DNA of 64,000 bases from Stenopsyche tienmushanensis (taxonomy: Eukaryota > Arthropoda > Insecta > Trichoptera > Stenopsychidae), in assembly GCA_008973525.1 (NCBI GenBank), contig WACJ01000058.1, positions 124,001-188,000 of the forward strand, given 5' to 3'. Below, in pieces: positions 24,725-38,099 of the stretch (within the stretch, counting starts at the first letter, position 1; each line of letters begins with the position of its first letter). The notes below the pieces were generated by a model. The model saw nothing but the letters and a program-made list of their open reading frames with translations. It did not search any database and was not told the DNA's origin. The position numbers and the translations under genes were made by a program.

Positions 24725-24790
24725 ACATTGGGTCTACCGAAAAGTTCTGTCCGTTTTTAGAATAAAACAAAATAATAAATTTCCATCTTT
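24725..24790 (+). mobile_element. Mariner-like terminal fragment
   Basis: TTGGGTCTACCGAAAAGTTC, TGTCCGTTTTTAG resembles the 5' inverted terminal repeat of insect mariner elements (TTGGGT.G.CC.AAAAGT). No transposase or opposite end was found nearby. Confidence 0.4.
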
Positions 24791-26929
24791 ATGCGATTAT
24801 GCGCATACTTGTTGAAAATTATTTAACTCTTACTTAAATGTCGTCTAATATTTCTAAGCATTGATAAATTAGTATCATTTAATCTTGCCGATTCTAAGTG
24901 AATGATCTCTAATAAAATTCGCTTGTATACATTTATATTTTAAATAGTGTAGATTTCATGATTTTTGGTAGGTAATGATTTATAATGTCTGTCGTACTTC
25001 AATTATAGTCCATAAAAAATAACAAGCTTTTAAAAGCTCGAATTACGAAAGATCGCCTAGAGCCAATTACATCGAAAGAACATAATAAGTCTCCGGATAT
25101 TACATTTCTTATTTGATAAATTTGATAAATAAGATACACAGTTGTATTAAAAGTCTTCTGGTGTTTATCGAACAGCTTTGACATTTGATGATAACATTAA
25201 AAGCAGACAGGGTGTATCTTGACGATAACATAACAATGAACGTATCGAAAGCTCCAAAACAGAAATACCCATGAATGAGGTCAACCAACCGAATGATTTC
25301 ATTGTCTCCGATCCTAATCCAAGCAAAATATTTTTGGACCAATTTGTCAATACGCTAACGAAATTAATTTATCAAAACAATCCCGAAACAACCCAAACTA
25401 AAACAATCAGGCGTGTCGACTTTCAATCACCAGATGGACCATTCACCGAGCATGTGTTCGACAATCACATATAATCAGATTTTAATATCATGTTTCTGTT
25501 TCGAAATACTCCATAAAATTTGGCACGTGATCGAAAGATATACCGAAACGCCTTTTTTATTGGGCGCTAAAGTGAAACTATTCCCGACATGTTTTTCGCG
25601 TTTAATTCCATAAATCCGATAGCCAAGGGAATCAGCGTGTTTAATGATCTTTAAAAATTTAAACCCTAAACAAACCCACAGAATTCTCGGACCGTGTTTA
25701 TGTTTTTTTCAAAGCTTACGAGCGGAAACAGATTTTTTGGCTCGTGAAACTCGTACAATTTGATGCCTTGAACATCTGTCGTGCGCCGAAGAAAACATTT
25801 TTAGGATTCTTCACGAAAACCTTCACGATTTGCTTCTATCCAAATTTGCACATTGAGCCATACTCGATTGAGCGATTCAAATGTATTTTTTTAATGTAAT
25901 AAATCAGTCCAACTACTGCATCACAGTTGAATCATGAATGACTTATTAATAACATAGATGATTTTCCTTGTCTTCAAGCTTAAATAAAATGAAATGATGT
26001 GCACGTATTCTAGCGCCATAATAATTTTCACTCAATTTAAACATAAAACAGACAGCTTTTTATAAAATGTAAGTATCCGGATAAACATTTTTTTGCATTT
26101 ATATATATTTTCCCCAAGGAAGTATGAAAGATTACATAGGAAGACTAAATTTAAAATAAAATCAAATAATTTGTAATAGTATGTTCACTTATTAACAAAT
26201 CGAAATCTATGTAAATCAGTTTGACTGCCATAATTACATGATTTTCATTTTAAAAAAAAACTAGATTTTCATTCATATTTCTGAGACATTTTAAATGTTC
26301 AAATCATGCCAGGAAGAATCTGTCTCCATGATCAAACAAGTGTTTCGGGATTTATTTTTGATGAAGATTATATTATTCTATGTATTGCATCTAATATCGT
26401 ATTTTATTTCTAGAAATTTACCAAATTGTCACCTTCCTCAGCAAGAGTTTTCAGAAGAAAAAGTCATTTCATTGATGCTATAACGCCTCGGTCCATGGGC
26501 TGGATTAAAGATCTCACAATATTTGTTTTCAATATGCTTTCGTTCGGATGAAAAAGAGCATTATCTTATAATAATACAATTTTCAAAAATCTCCCTATCC
26601 ATCTATGCCTCTTTCTGGATATAATTGAAAAAGATTTTTCATTGAAATTTCCTTAAAAGATCGAGATTTATTTGCCTTTCCAATCACCATACATTTTATG
26701 AATTCCTGGTGCGTTTCCATTCTCTTATCGCCCCAGGTCTTTTTTCACAATTTTACACTCATTATGATATCTTTGTCATGTAACAAGCTTTCTTAAACTC
26801 CATTGTCCGATTGCTTTGAGAACCCAAAGAACAAACCATGAGAACAAACGTTAGCTCATCCTTATCGCTTTGAAGATTTTTGTTGCTTTAATCTTAACTC
26901 GTGTAAATAACAACTCATGAACTCTTTGA
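24791..26929. other. Nothing recognised
   Basis: About 2.1 kb of AT-rich DNA; short overlapping frames near 25.1-25.6 kb carry no motif. Confidence 0.4.
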
Positions 26930-27085
26930 GACTTGCCTCATTATCCGAGTATCATTTTTTTTAGTATTTAGTACGTTTCGTTGTGTGCATCTCATAATCA
27001 TATTTTTTTTAAATAATTAATATTTTTCAGGCACAGATAATTCTTAAACCGGATATTCCGCACCCGGATTATCGAGAGTACACTG
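26930..27085. mobile_element. Right end of a pogo/Tigger-type element
   Basis: Ends CCCGGATTATCGAGAGTACACTG, the complement of the CAGTA(G/C)ACTCTCGATTATCCGG terminus at 43666. The preceding stretch CCTCATTATCCGAGTATCA..TTTTTCAGGCA also matches 44250-44310 of that element. The left end of this copy was not found, so it is probably truncated. Confidence 0.6.
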
Positions 27086-29427
27086 AAATTTATTTTTATT
27101 GAAAAATATTGTTTTTAATCAAATTTTAAGATGTGGTCAAATGCCTGCTTATCGTACAATATTTTCCATCAAAAAGATCATATTTAGAAATCAAACATTT
27201 ATTTGTAGCAGCGAGTTGCAATAAAAAAACGAGAATCCACTCAGGTCATAATAATTTATTTGTATAACTTATATACCCGATCCAACACAGTCGACATTGA
27301 GATCGCTTGCCAGAAAATATTCTTGTATAAAACTACTATTTTACAGGTATCTTCATCGTTGGCACAACATATATTTACTTACGTTTGGTTGCCAGACTTT
27401 GCAAGATGCGGGCACAACCAATAAAATTTAAGACGAATAAATTTTAAGAAAATAATTTTTTGACACCTACAAAGCCTTTGACAATTCCATATTTATACTA
27501 AAAGAAGCCAACAGATAAAGACATTTGGCATGGATGTGGCATAAGACGTATCTTTCCGTTTTACATCACACCAAAAAAAGTTTGAAACAAACCAAATCCA
27601 TTATAAAATATTATTCAATTTCAATTAATATTTAAATTCTGGGAAAAAGCGGAATTTTTCGTAGAATCGAATCGATGTAAATGTTTGGAACTGAACCAGA
27701 ATGAACGATATAATGGCTTAAATTGGTTGTTTTTGAATATATATTTGTGCTTAAAGCTCTTATAAGACAAATTATTTGTTATTATGAAATATATATTGTA
27801 GAATGAAAATTATTTTTTGCAATAACATGGCTGAAATTTATCTGAATGCATTAAAGGCTTCAGAATTGCTTGAGACGTTTGAGAGCAAAAATAAATTACG
27901 TAGGCTGTCATTTTTTTAGAAATTTAAAAAATAGGCACATTACAAGCAAAAAAGCTTTCACACGTTTGACAAAAGTGTGAAGACGTGAATTCTGTCAAGC
28001 ATCCAGACCATTAATATGGTTACAGCTGAAAGTGACGTTTAAAAATCATTATTTTTCAGAGAGCACAATTTCCTTTAGTATGCTTGTTAGATAATTGCAT
28101 TTTTGTAAAATAAAATGGTAATTTTCCAAGAAAACTTTGCAGTAAAAATACTTTTCTATATGAAAAGTTTTGCCCGGAAAAACACAGTATTCAGTTTGGC
28201 AGGAAATGAGCATCCAAGCAGTACGATTACTTAAATTTGTGTTTGTTTGATATTTTCTTCTATGGCGCTATATTTCAAACATCCGGTTCTGTATAACACA
28301 GAATACAGATTCAAATTTTATGCTAATGTCAATATTTCCATTACCTGTACAAACATGAAAAATTTTCAGGAGAATAAATTCATTTGTGAGATAACAAACG
28401 TATGTAAACAAGCGTACCTGAGCACCACGAGATTTCGCTGTGGTTATCCAAAACAATTTGTAGTAGAAGTAAGGTATTTTTATGAATGAAATTCATATTA
28501 CTATTGAATGAAAGCTGCCATAATTTAAATGAACAAGGATTCAGACCCTGCGGTGAAATTTAACACAAATAAAACGAATCATTATCTTCAACACCTACGA
28601 CGATAAGTGCCAAAAACTTCAATGGAAACTCATTCAGATCTAATTAAATTGAAATATGAATATAATTATAACGATGCCCCAAATTCAGTTTTCCATATGA
28701 AACCACATAATATAATGCGTAGCCAAATTCATTTCCAAAACTACACCTCATGGCGTCGTTTGTTTTCCCTGACGACAAGTTACCTCAAACCATTAACAAA
28801 CATCCTTCTCGTTTTGAAACATTGACGTTTGCTTATTGACATTAGGGTTTGATAAAGTAAATAGGTTGTCTCTTCATGTGAAAACGACTCCTTGATCAAT
28901 TTATTACATAAATGTTCCCAATCTCAGATTCAAATCGACTTAATAATGCAAAACAGGTAACCCTTAAATAGAATGAAATTTCTCATAGCTATCCAGGAAT
29001 ACGTTTTCAAAGTTTCATAACAAAATTCCGATTTGTTCTGATGTAATAAGCACTAAATTGAACGCCTTTCGGTGCTGAAGAATGCGACAGATAGTACAAA
29101 ATTATCGCTCAATGGATTCTTAATCATCTGATTCTAAGCCCCTGTACTATGGGGAGAAGAATTAAATTAAAGGAGGAGGGAGATGTTGATGATTAGAAGC
29201 ATTGGTATCGTTTCAACAGATAGTCAGTTTATCTTCGGCCTTCCTTGCGTGTGTTGAAAGTTAGAAGTCAAAATGTCATCGTATCCAAAAGGAAACTTTT
29301 CAACATATGATATCCACAGTCCAGAAGGAGATAACAGCTGATGCAAGAGGCAGAAAGCTAAAGCTCTTAGAACAGAGCCCTTCTCCATTACACCCCGACG
29401 TGAAAATTTATCGAAATTTACATTAGT
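27086..29427. other. Nothing recognised
   Basis: About 2.3 kb of AT-rich DNA with short frames lacking motifs. Confidence 0.4.
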
Positions 29428-30920
29428 GATGGGATGCGTTCCATGGACATTAAAAACCGCATAACTTTGAAACAGATATATAGAATATATCAAAAATCGC
29501 ACAAAAAAGTTAACAAAAAACAGGAAAACAATAAGGCAAAAATGACATTTTTGGTAACATTTAAAGGACGTCTTGCATCATTGGTAAAATTTTAAGGATT
29601 TCTGACATCTGGCATCTCAAATACCAGACATCTACTAGAGAAATACTAATAATTTTATTTACAAGCTGTCATCGCTGAATGATAATTTTCGTTGCGATTT
29701 TCGATATGACTCAAAATCGCTCTCTTCTTCGGAAGAAATAGTATACTCAGTCTCAATATCATCATTGTTCTTTGTAGATTTTCTCTTTCCAACAATAAAA
29801 TTCGAATTTGAAAAGATGTCACTATAGTTCTTAATTAAAAAATTTAAAAAAAACAAAATGGCGACTGTTTAAAAAAAAAAAATTTAAGGCGTCTTCTCAC
29901 TTTACAAATTTAAAAAAATCGATTTTTATTTTATTTTAAATTTTGAAAGTACATATCTTCAAATATGTTATATCGAAATTTCATAAAGATCGGACGAGTC
30001 TAACTACATTTTTGGGCGACCGTTAGGTGACTACCTGAGAGCACCATGATATTCAGACTCATGGTGCAAGTACAAGAAAGTGGTGAAAAACAATCAGATA
30101 GAAACTTTTAAACATCCTTTTGCTCTAGCTGAGGATGTTCACGAGGTTTTGAAACCAATTTATGAAGATCTTTGGAGGAAATACCCAAAATAACAACGAG
30201 TGTTTCAACAGCTGTGTCTGGGCAATTTTTCTGCAACCAAAACTTTTAACGCGTTTATCTCAAAACAAGGTTTTTCTGTGGCTTGTTGATGAAATTTCGG
30301 AATCTATCCGACTGATTGTCATGAAATTTTGAATGACATATTCTTCATAGTTATGGCTATAGCGCATATCATCAGATTTTTGAAAATTTGATTTTAAGTA
30401 ATTTTTTTTTACAAAAAGCTCCAAAAAAAACGCGTTATTTTTTACTTTTTCGAAAAACGTGCGCCATTTTGTTATTTTCGCGAATATCAAAAATCTGATG
30501 ATATAAGCTATAGCCAATGATATACTGAATCTAAAATTGTTTTATTTTTTTGTTTCAAATACCCATCTCAGAGATACCATCAACAAGCCACGAACATACC
30601 ACGGGTTTTTCGATGCTACTGATTTATTATAATAATTGTTCAAAAAAGTAAAAATAAATTTTTTTCATGTACTTGAAAGATGTGTTTATTACATAAGATC
30701 CATTTTATCTCATAATTTTTAGCGAAAATCCTCGAAAAAAAATCGTAAAAATAGCCCATTTTTGAGGCGCCTAAAGTGAGAAGACGCCTTAGGTCATTTT
30801 TTGGTTTTATTTTGTCAGTTTTAATTTTTTTGGAAATAGTTAAAAAAATATTTTTTGACATAAATTTGGTAGGAATAATATAGGACTACATCGAAAAGAT
30901 TCGTATCCAGTTTGAAGTAA
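29428..30920 (+). mobile_element. TIR element family A, copy 3 (interrupted)
   Basis: Left part 29428-29883 carries GATGCGTTCCATGG, AAAACCGCATAACTTTGAAA and AAAATCGCACAAAAAAG. Right part 30793-30920 carries TTTTTGACATAAATTTGGTA and matches copy 1 at 2205-2330. Between them sits the 909-bp TTAA element, so the two parts are one copy split by a later insertion. The minus frame at 29659-29856 reads GKRKSTKNNDDIETEYTISS, EEESDFESYRKSQRKLSFSD, the best preserved version of the family's peptide. Confidence 0.65.
29884..30792. mobile_element. Kolobok-like TTAA element, copy 2
   Basis: A 909-bp unit with TTAA at the left and TTAG (one change) at the right, ends GGCGTCTTCTCACTTTA / AAAGTGAGAAGACGCC. 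Interior 30055-30240 keeps the same decayed patch as copy 1 (DSWCKYKKVVKN, HPFALAEDVHEVLKPI, NNNECFNSCVWAIF). The one-base break is shared by both copies, so the disabling change predates their spread. That makes them a non-autonomous family mobilised in trans. It is inserted within family A copy 3. Confidence 0.72.
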
Positions 30921-31768
30921 ATTTCGTCGACACATCAAGCAATAAAACCTGTCATGAAAGGGAATTTTCATGATTTCATAAATTCATTTATCATCTGTTA
31001 AATATTTGAACTATTATATGAAGTTTATATTTATTTAAAAAGTACACCATAGAGCTTAATCAGCCTATTAAACTATATCTAGTGGCGAATACACGTGATC
31101 ATGATTGAATAAAAAGAAATTATATCAACCAATAAAAGCGCTGGCGTTGCATAATTATATTTGTTCTGGACTTCCGTGCACTTTCAAAGTATATTATAAA
31201 GATAAGATTTACGTCATCGACTATCATTGAACAAATGTATGGCGTCATTTATAAAACGATGAACGTGGATAATCAATAAGGAAAGGTAATGATTTAAATC
31301 CTCAGCGAAACCGTTTAAAATTACATTACGAAGCGCTTTTGCTTTGGTCGTGTGGGCTTAAATGGAAATAGGTCTTGTTTGACAACAAAATGTTACAATG
31401 TCAAGTTTATGCCTCTTTAAAGTATAATAATTTAATTTTAACATGGGGCCTGCTTTATAAGTATGATACATCATATTTATGCTGTGCAAATAATTTCGAA
31501 TATGAAATATTTCTCTTGACATAGTTCTCTTAGCGTGGGGAGTATTTACATAACATTGTTTCTTCCTACGCAAAATTTATTTTGTTTATTAATATATATT
31601 GCATATCCCGAATTTAATATACATAATATACGCTAAATTCTTCAAATATCTTAAAAATTAAAAAAGATGACTTTAAAATATCTACAACTATCAAAAATCG
31701 CTTTAAAATATATTTTACGCAATTATTGAATCATTCATGCAAAAATATTGTCAAAATTAATACAAGCA
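30921..31768. other. Nothing recognised
   Basis: AT-rich; no supportable feature. Confidence 0.4.
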
Positions 31769-31946
31769 CAGTCAACCCTCCTATAGCGTTCACTTCGTTA
31801 ACTGCGTCTTTTACGTAAGCTATAGGTAAAATATGTAAGATCAAAACCCCCTCGTGCGTGTACAAATTTTGTATGGCTATCTAACTATTTGTAGCGTTTT
31901 GCTTCTATAGCGTGGTCCCATCTCGACGCTATAGAAGGGTTGACTG
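31769..31946. mobile_element. 178-bp MITE
   Basis: Near-perfect 20-bp inverted ends CAGTCAACCCTCCTATAGCG / CGCTATAGAAGGGTTGACTG. The CA(..)AACCCTC start is of the pogo/Tigger type. The flanks are CA and AA rather than TA, so the target duplication has decayed or the limits are slightly different. Non-coding. Confidence 0.7.
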
Positions 31947-33817
31947 AATACATAGCAAAACATATATATGTTGATTCCTTAGGTAATTATAAAAAACATT
32001 AAAATCATTTCATATTGTTGGACATGGTCGCCTTTGTGTGCAAAATAATTAATTTACAGACAGACAGAGTTCGAGTTGACTACAAAAGAAATCATAGTTT
32101 AAATAATTTGCTTTGTCTTTGCAAAAATGAAAGAGAAAAATCTCACTTCAGGCAACTACAGTTGAAATAAGGACGAGAAAACAGATTTAAAATTTATGAC
32201 GATTTAAAGATTAAATTGGTTTGGCTACTTTAGTATCTCTGATTTTTTTACAAATTCTTCTGCTTATCTGTAAGATCTTATGATATCATACCATATGAGA
32301 CTACAGATGTAATTTATTTTTAAGCAAACAAATAAAGCTGACTTTCAATTATTCCGTTACACTGCCTGCTAATTTCTAACCACTATTATTGCGTTTTGCG
32401 ATAATTGTAGACCAAATTCACTTTATAAAGTGAGTTTGGATCTACTTAAGGCTTAAATATATAGCTAATTTAGAAACAGCGAGCACAATAAAAGTTTTAT
32501 AAAAGTATTCTTCTTAAAGTACCATGTAGGCAATCTCCATAAGAAACTTTTATATTTCCGATCCCCCAAATTTGTTGGTATGTGGAAAATATTAACACTT
32601 GGTAAATTTTAAATGTATCCGTATAAATCAACTTACATCATTTTATTTGTTGAAAATCGACTAAATCGTGAATATCTTTTCGTCTTGAAATTTGATCTGT
32701 GAATATGATCTGAGAGCGTTTTAAGAATATTTGAATAATAACATTTAATCTGTCAGAGCTTAAAAATTATTATGAATCACGTGAAATCATTAAAATTTTC
32801 CATGGAATTCAAACGTCCATGTTTTTCGGCGATTAAAATACAAATAAAACGAGAGCTTATTCGATTTCATACAAACGAGCTTTCGCTCGGATTACTTATA
32901 ACAGTCGCAATAATTAAAATTATCCTACGCAAATTGCAAAAGAGCACCTATTGATTTCAATGTAAATATGTTTGTCATGCCAAACAGCGATTTTGTTCTG
33001 TTTTTAGATCCAATGACAATTTCTAAGTGCTATTCAAGCCTTCTTGTGCGAAATTTGCGCTGAAATTTATTTGGCGACGAGCGTCACATACCATCGCGGT
33101 ATCATTTCAATTTTCAAAGTCGCAGAGATGCCCCAAAAAAAATGTTTACGAGAGTTTTTTTTATTTTGAATGGCTGAATGTAAATAAGGCTCACATTCGT
33201 TTCATATATTACACAGTGAAAATGAGAGTTTTATTTAAGACTGCTCGTAAAACTGTTCCATCTACAGCATTTCGCATGGGAAAAACGCAATGATGTAGCG
33301 TTATTATCCTTTAATAATTTCTTTATTTTTCATTCGTGATGAAAAACGGATTTTTATCATCTGAAATGAATTTTTTCTCAACTCAAAAATACACAATCAC
33401 AAGGGTAGCTTTTACACACGGCCAAGTCGGGCGGTTATACATGCATCCTTGAGGGTGTAAATGTTCAATTTTTTTCTTTCAGCTGCTAAAATGCGCTGAA
33501 ATCGCTCCAAAGAAAAATCAATGATTCGAATGAAAGTGTTTCAATATAAACGGATATGCCAGCGACAAACGTGGAGAATGGAATTTATTACAGGGAAAAG
33601 ATATGTAGTGTGAATCAGCTACGTTTTCCGTTTTTAAAACGCTGACTTAAATGTAAATTGTGTTTTTATCACTTCCTGGGATGATTTATTTTAGCACCTT
33701 GGCGACGTGGGAAGAATTATAAATCGACTTAAAAAAACAGGTAGTGTACTATGTAGTATCAATATCATATATATACGATTTTATTCATCGTGATGCAATC
33801 GTGAATGCATCTTATAG
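31947..33817. other. Nothing recognised
   Basis: About 1.9 kb, AT-rich. The 88-codon frame at 33027-33293 has no motif. Confidence 0.4.
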
Positions 33818-34315
33818 TACATTCAAACCTTTTTTTGTGCGACGTTTTTTGTGCGATTTCGAAGTTGTGCGGTTTTTTGAAGCAATTTTTATTTTTTTTA
33901 AATTTCATATAGAGTACGTATGGAGATATTTTGGATATGAATAACTGAGTATGAATTTTTTTTATATTACCTTCTATATTCCTACCAAATTTATGTCAAA
34001 ATTTATTTTTAGTATTTCTCTAGTAGATGTCTGGTATTTGATATGCCAGATGTAAGACATCCTAAAAAAAATACTAATGATGCAAAACGTCCTTTAAATG
34101 TTGCCAAAAATGTTATTTTTTAATTGCCTTATTGTTTTCTTGTTTTTTTTATAAACTTTTTTTGTGCGATTTTTGATTGATTTTATGTAGCTGTTTCAAA
34201 GTTATGCGGTTTTTAAAATCCATGGAACGCATCTTCACTTTTTCTATGTAAGTCATTGCTTTTTTTTGTGCGATTTCTTTTTTTGCGATTTTCCGCGGAA
34301 CACATCTACTGCACA
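33818..34315 (-). mobile_element. TIR element family A, copy 4
   Basis: In reverse orientation: starts TACATTCAAACCTTTTTTTG and ends CGCGGAACACATCTACTG, with GTTATGCGGTTTTTAAAATC inside. It is shorter than copies 1 and 2 (internal deletion). It shares with copy 3 an inserted hairpin segment around 34010-34075 (GATGTCTGGTATTTGATATG, CCAGATGT). Confidence 0.62.
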
Positions 34316-34377
34316 AGTATATAAAAATGCATTAAGTCGACCACTAACCACCTTAATTTGACATTTTATATTGTATC

Positions 34378-34465
34378 TCGGGACAAGGCCCCAAGACCGC
34401 TCCCCGCTCCTACGTGTTCGCTGAAATGGCCACACTCGCACGCGGGTTCGTTCTGCTATCGGATC
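34378..34465 (+). mobile_element. LTR fragment (61.2-kb family)
   Basis: CTCGGGACAAGGCCCCAAGA, CGCTCCCCGCTCCTACGTGT, TGGCC, CTCGCACGCGGGTTCGTTCT aligns with 61207-61305 of the LTR at 61190. About 90 bp, directly beside family A copy 4. Confidence 0.6.
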
Positions 34466-37400
34466 GGACTTAGAACTAGAGCTTAAATATTTAATTTATC
34501 AAACGGAAAGATATTGTCTTGACGCTTATTTGTACTACTATTATTTCCAAATATATGGGTCATAAATTACGTTAACATCTAATGAGCATTGCAAATAAAT
34601 TACAGTTTGGATAAAAATGCAATATGTATAAAATAACTTATCATTATTATTTTAGGTCACCGCATTGTCACGTTCGTCTCCAAAGAATTGAGTTTTAAAG
34701 AGATTTTATTTCAATAATAATCTATTTCTTGTGCTTCACATACACTATGAATCTAAACTTTTAAAACACTTAATGTAATTTTGATGCTGACAACAAGTTG
34801 TGTAATCGAAATTCTTCTAAATGCATTTAGCGTGGGACCTCGTATTTATATTATGCTATGTTAAGATTCATAAAAAAAACATGCACAAACCAACAACTTT
34901 GGTTATTATTAAACAGCATCTATTTTGCCCAACGCAATATATAATACAGTAAATTTATATACAGTAAATATTAAAAATATTTGCAGAATGAGACCATTTG
35001 TATTTTATTCTTATTAAAAACTTGCGTTCTGCGCCAAACATTATTCGAGAATCAAATTTATGAATAATTTTAAATTTATATATGCAATGCTCATTAAACA
35101 GTTTTAGTTTCGGTATGTAAACTATTCAATTATTATTGAAGTAATTTGATGAATCATTAATTGTTACCCCGTGGGATTGAAAGATAAGGATTTGAATAGG
35201 GAGAGCTTTTGTTATTCACAGAGCTTAAGTACAAGTTGCATCGTTATCTTAGATGTAATTCTCACTATGCTAAACTCAATGAAAACTTTTAATTGTGTAC
35301 AGGTAAATCGAGAACAGACTGACATACATACTTGACAATATTGATCATTAAAAGCAGTATTAATCATACAACTTCCTACTTAATCAACTCATTGATTGTT
35401 TTATTATTTAAAAATTGAAAGGATGTACAAAATGGTACTAAAAGCTGCCAATTGATATACGTATTTTGATCAATAATTTCTGTCGTTTTGCGTCGAATTT
35501 TAGATAAATATTTATTTCAAGTGTTCTAACGGAAGCATAAACGATAAACAATCTAGCTTAAAAATGAAATTGATCTAAATCATGAATATAAAACTTCATA
35601 TCTGCATTTTTGCGTATTTTTAATGGATACTTGAGACCCATAATTGCAATTTATACAATAAATACAATATAAAGTTTGTTATAAGTTGATTTGGGAATAC
35701 CCGCCCGAGCATTTTTCCCATAATTTTGCTCATATTTTACAATTTACTCTTGGGTTTCAAAGACCCTGTCAATTATGTGTTAAATTTATTTTTTCCATCC
35801 AAAAATACTATATTGAAAAATTCGATTTGGGACATAAATACGACAAAAAAAATAATGCAATTTATATATTTATAGAATGCTATAAATGAAACATGAATAC
35901 ATCAAATGGGATGATTTGACGCCCATGCAGACAGGTAATAAAGCTATAAGTCCTTAGCTTGACACCTCAAAATATCGCCCTCTGCTATTTTGTGTGTTCT
36001 TTCGTTCAGAAGCTGTCAAATTACCACTTGGGGGTAATACAGTCAAATTTTAAAGCCGCCATTTCACGCTTCCGTCGTCAGGATATCTGGTTGTGTAGCA
36101 AAATTTAAATATTTAAAGCCTCGAGATTGTCAACTGTCACTCGTTAAGTTATAGCCGGAAAACCCACCAGATAAGCAGTCTTCGCTTGGGGAGCATTTCT
36201 CAAACTGTCCTATGGAAAATAAGAAAACGCCGCTTTTCCGGTGGATGCCCTGACAGCGATGAGTTATGTAGCTCAATAGTCTAATAATTTAGAGTAAATT
36301 GATTTTTCCACGCTATTTTCCAGATTGCGATGGAATTAATTGCAGATCGTTGCTACGAAAACGTATTTTAAGAATGTATATTATTACATCTTAGAATCGT
36401 TCTCTTCTTGTTTTGTTCTTAGAACTTATTGAAACATAAACAAACTGCTTTGAGCTCTTTGTTGGCAGCTTAAGTAAAATTGCTATTTACGTCGATGAAA
36501 TTATATTTTTCTTATACTCGAACGTTCTAACAAATGAATTAGTTTAAAATGTTTTTTTAATTTTATTTTTCAATAAAAAAAAATTGCAGATGCAAATTTA
36601 CCGAAAAACTTCTTCATACAAATTTATTCCAAATTTCAATATAAATCATATGTATCGAGCTTCCCCAAATATTTTTCACTATTTGCTCCAGGACCTTATG
36701 CAGGATTTTTTTTATATATGGTAAAAATATTCATATATTCATTTTTAATCATATTCGGTCAAAAAATACAGCCTTCAAGTTAAGGTGGGTAGTAACACAA
36801 GCCCCAAGTGGTTTGTAATTTCCTACAACTTTTTATAACCCCTTCTGACTGAAGTGCCATCAAGAGGCAGTATTAAAAAAAAGGAAATGGGTTAACAAAA
36901 CCATGAATTTTAAATACGCTTCCCGCTAATTTAGCATGACAATAATAATTCCTCCCATTTGGGTGGCTATAAATATTTACACAGCTAGCTTTTTTTAAAA
37001 TAAAAAAATATATATTATTTACAAAGAATGATTGTAATGTTTATGGTTTTATCTTCTTTGTCTGAAATTCAGATGCCTTTGTGCTCTCCCACACCTCTGC
37101 AATATACATGTCGCGATTTATAGCGCAAGAACAATGGAGTAAAAGCAGACAGGATGAAAAGGAGAAGACACGACACGAACTAAAAAACTCTACTGCGTAT
37201 TCATATAAGTATAATATAAGTAAGTCTAAAACTGTCGAAAATTTAATGGCAGTGGATTGAAGACACTGAAAAACACACTTAAACGGCCAGAGCCAGGAAT
37301 AGTCTAATGATGTTTTAAAAATGTCTTGAAACATCTATTTTAGCCACATTGAAGAGATTACGTGTCGTTGTTAGACGGAAAGCTTCTATCTTTTTATTTC

Positions 37401-37792
37401 AAATGGGAAAATCTAATTTAGAACAAAATCAAATTAAAATCTAAGACTTATAAGAATACATTTTAAGAGGTCCAATGTTAAAAGCACAGATGTCAATCGC
37501 AATGAAAGTAAATCAGAAAATAATTATATAAATTCGGGGCATTTAATATAAAGATCTAATAATCAATGATCGAATAATTACATCGACAACACTAGAAAAG
37601 TAAACAAGCTATTTCTTTTAAGTATTGATTTAAACTTAAAAGACGCCTTTTAAGATTTAATGGTTTAGAATGGGTTCAGGATAATTCAGAGAAAATTAAA
37701 TTGATCTTAAAAAATATTGTAAAATTGTACATAAACTTAACCCAAGTCACACTGACAATTTTTTTTTCAAAAAATAAATATGTTAGCACTTC
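34466..37792. other. Nothing recognised
   Basis: About 3.3 kb of AT-rich DNA. Frames at 35686 and 37041 have no motif support. I see no gene. Confidence 0.4.
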
Positions 37793-37880
37793 AAGAACTT
37801 CGTCGAGGAAGTAGTATTAGAGGTACGAGGAACTACTTCGAGGAACAATTATCAAGGAACGACTTCCTCGATGAACAATG
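37793..37880. repeat. Degenerate tandem repeat, GAGGAACnACTTC unit
   Basis: The core GAGGAA(C)(n)ACTTC recurs about four times with irregular spacing (CTTCGTCGAGGAAGTAGT, ACGAGGAACTACTTCGAGG, AAGGAACGACTTCCTCGATG). Some units are inverted relative to others, so the segment could fold. No wider context was recognised. Confidence 0.45.
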
Positions 37881-37962
37881 TAAAATAACTTAAATGCTAC
37901 ATTAAAAGCCATCAAAATGACAACTTTTTCAAAAAAATCTTTTTAAAATCGTGTATAAAAGT

Positions 37963-37978
37963 GTGACCGTATGGTCAC
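37963..37978. repeat. Dyad GTGACCgtatGGTCAC
   Basis: One of three 16-bp sites of the form GTGACC-N4-GGTCAC in 1.5 kb. Function unknown. Confidence 0.5.
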
Positions 37979-38099
37979 TATAAATATGGCTGTAAAACAA
38001 TTATAAATTTGCTATACACAGTATGTTTTGCACATGGATTGACAAATATTTTTGGAAGTTAAGGGAGTCATTTGCTACGTTTCACACATAAGCACTATA

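Noticed and set aside
29266..29330. Plus-strand MSSYPKGNFSTYDIHSPEG, resembling the YD..SPEG start of proteasome alpha subunits
   Set aside because: Only about 8 informative residues match, a stop follows at once, and nothing downstream resembles the family. Probably chance, at most a tiny pseudogene scrap.
33027..33293. 88-codon plus-strand frame
   Set aside because: No domain and biased composition; not supported as a gene.
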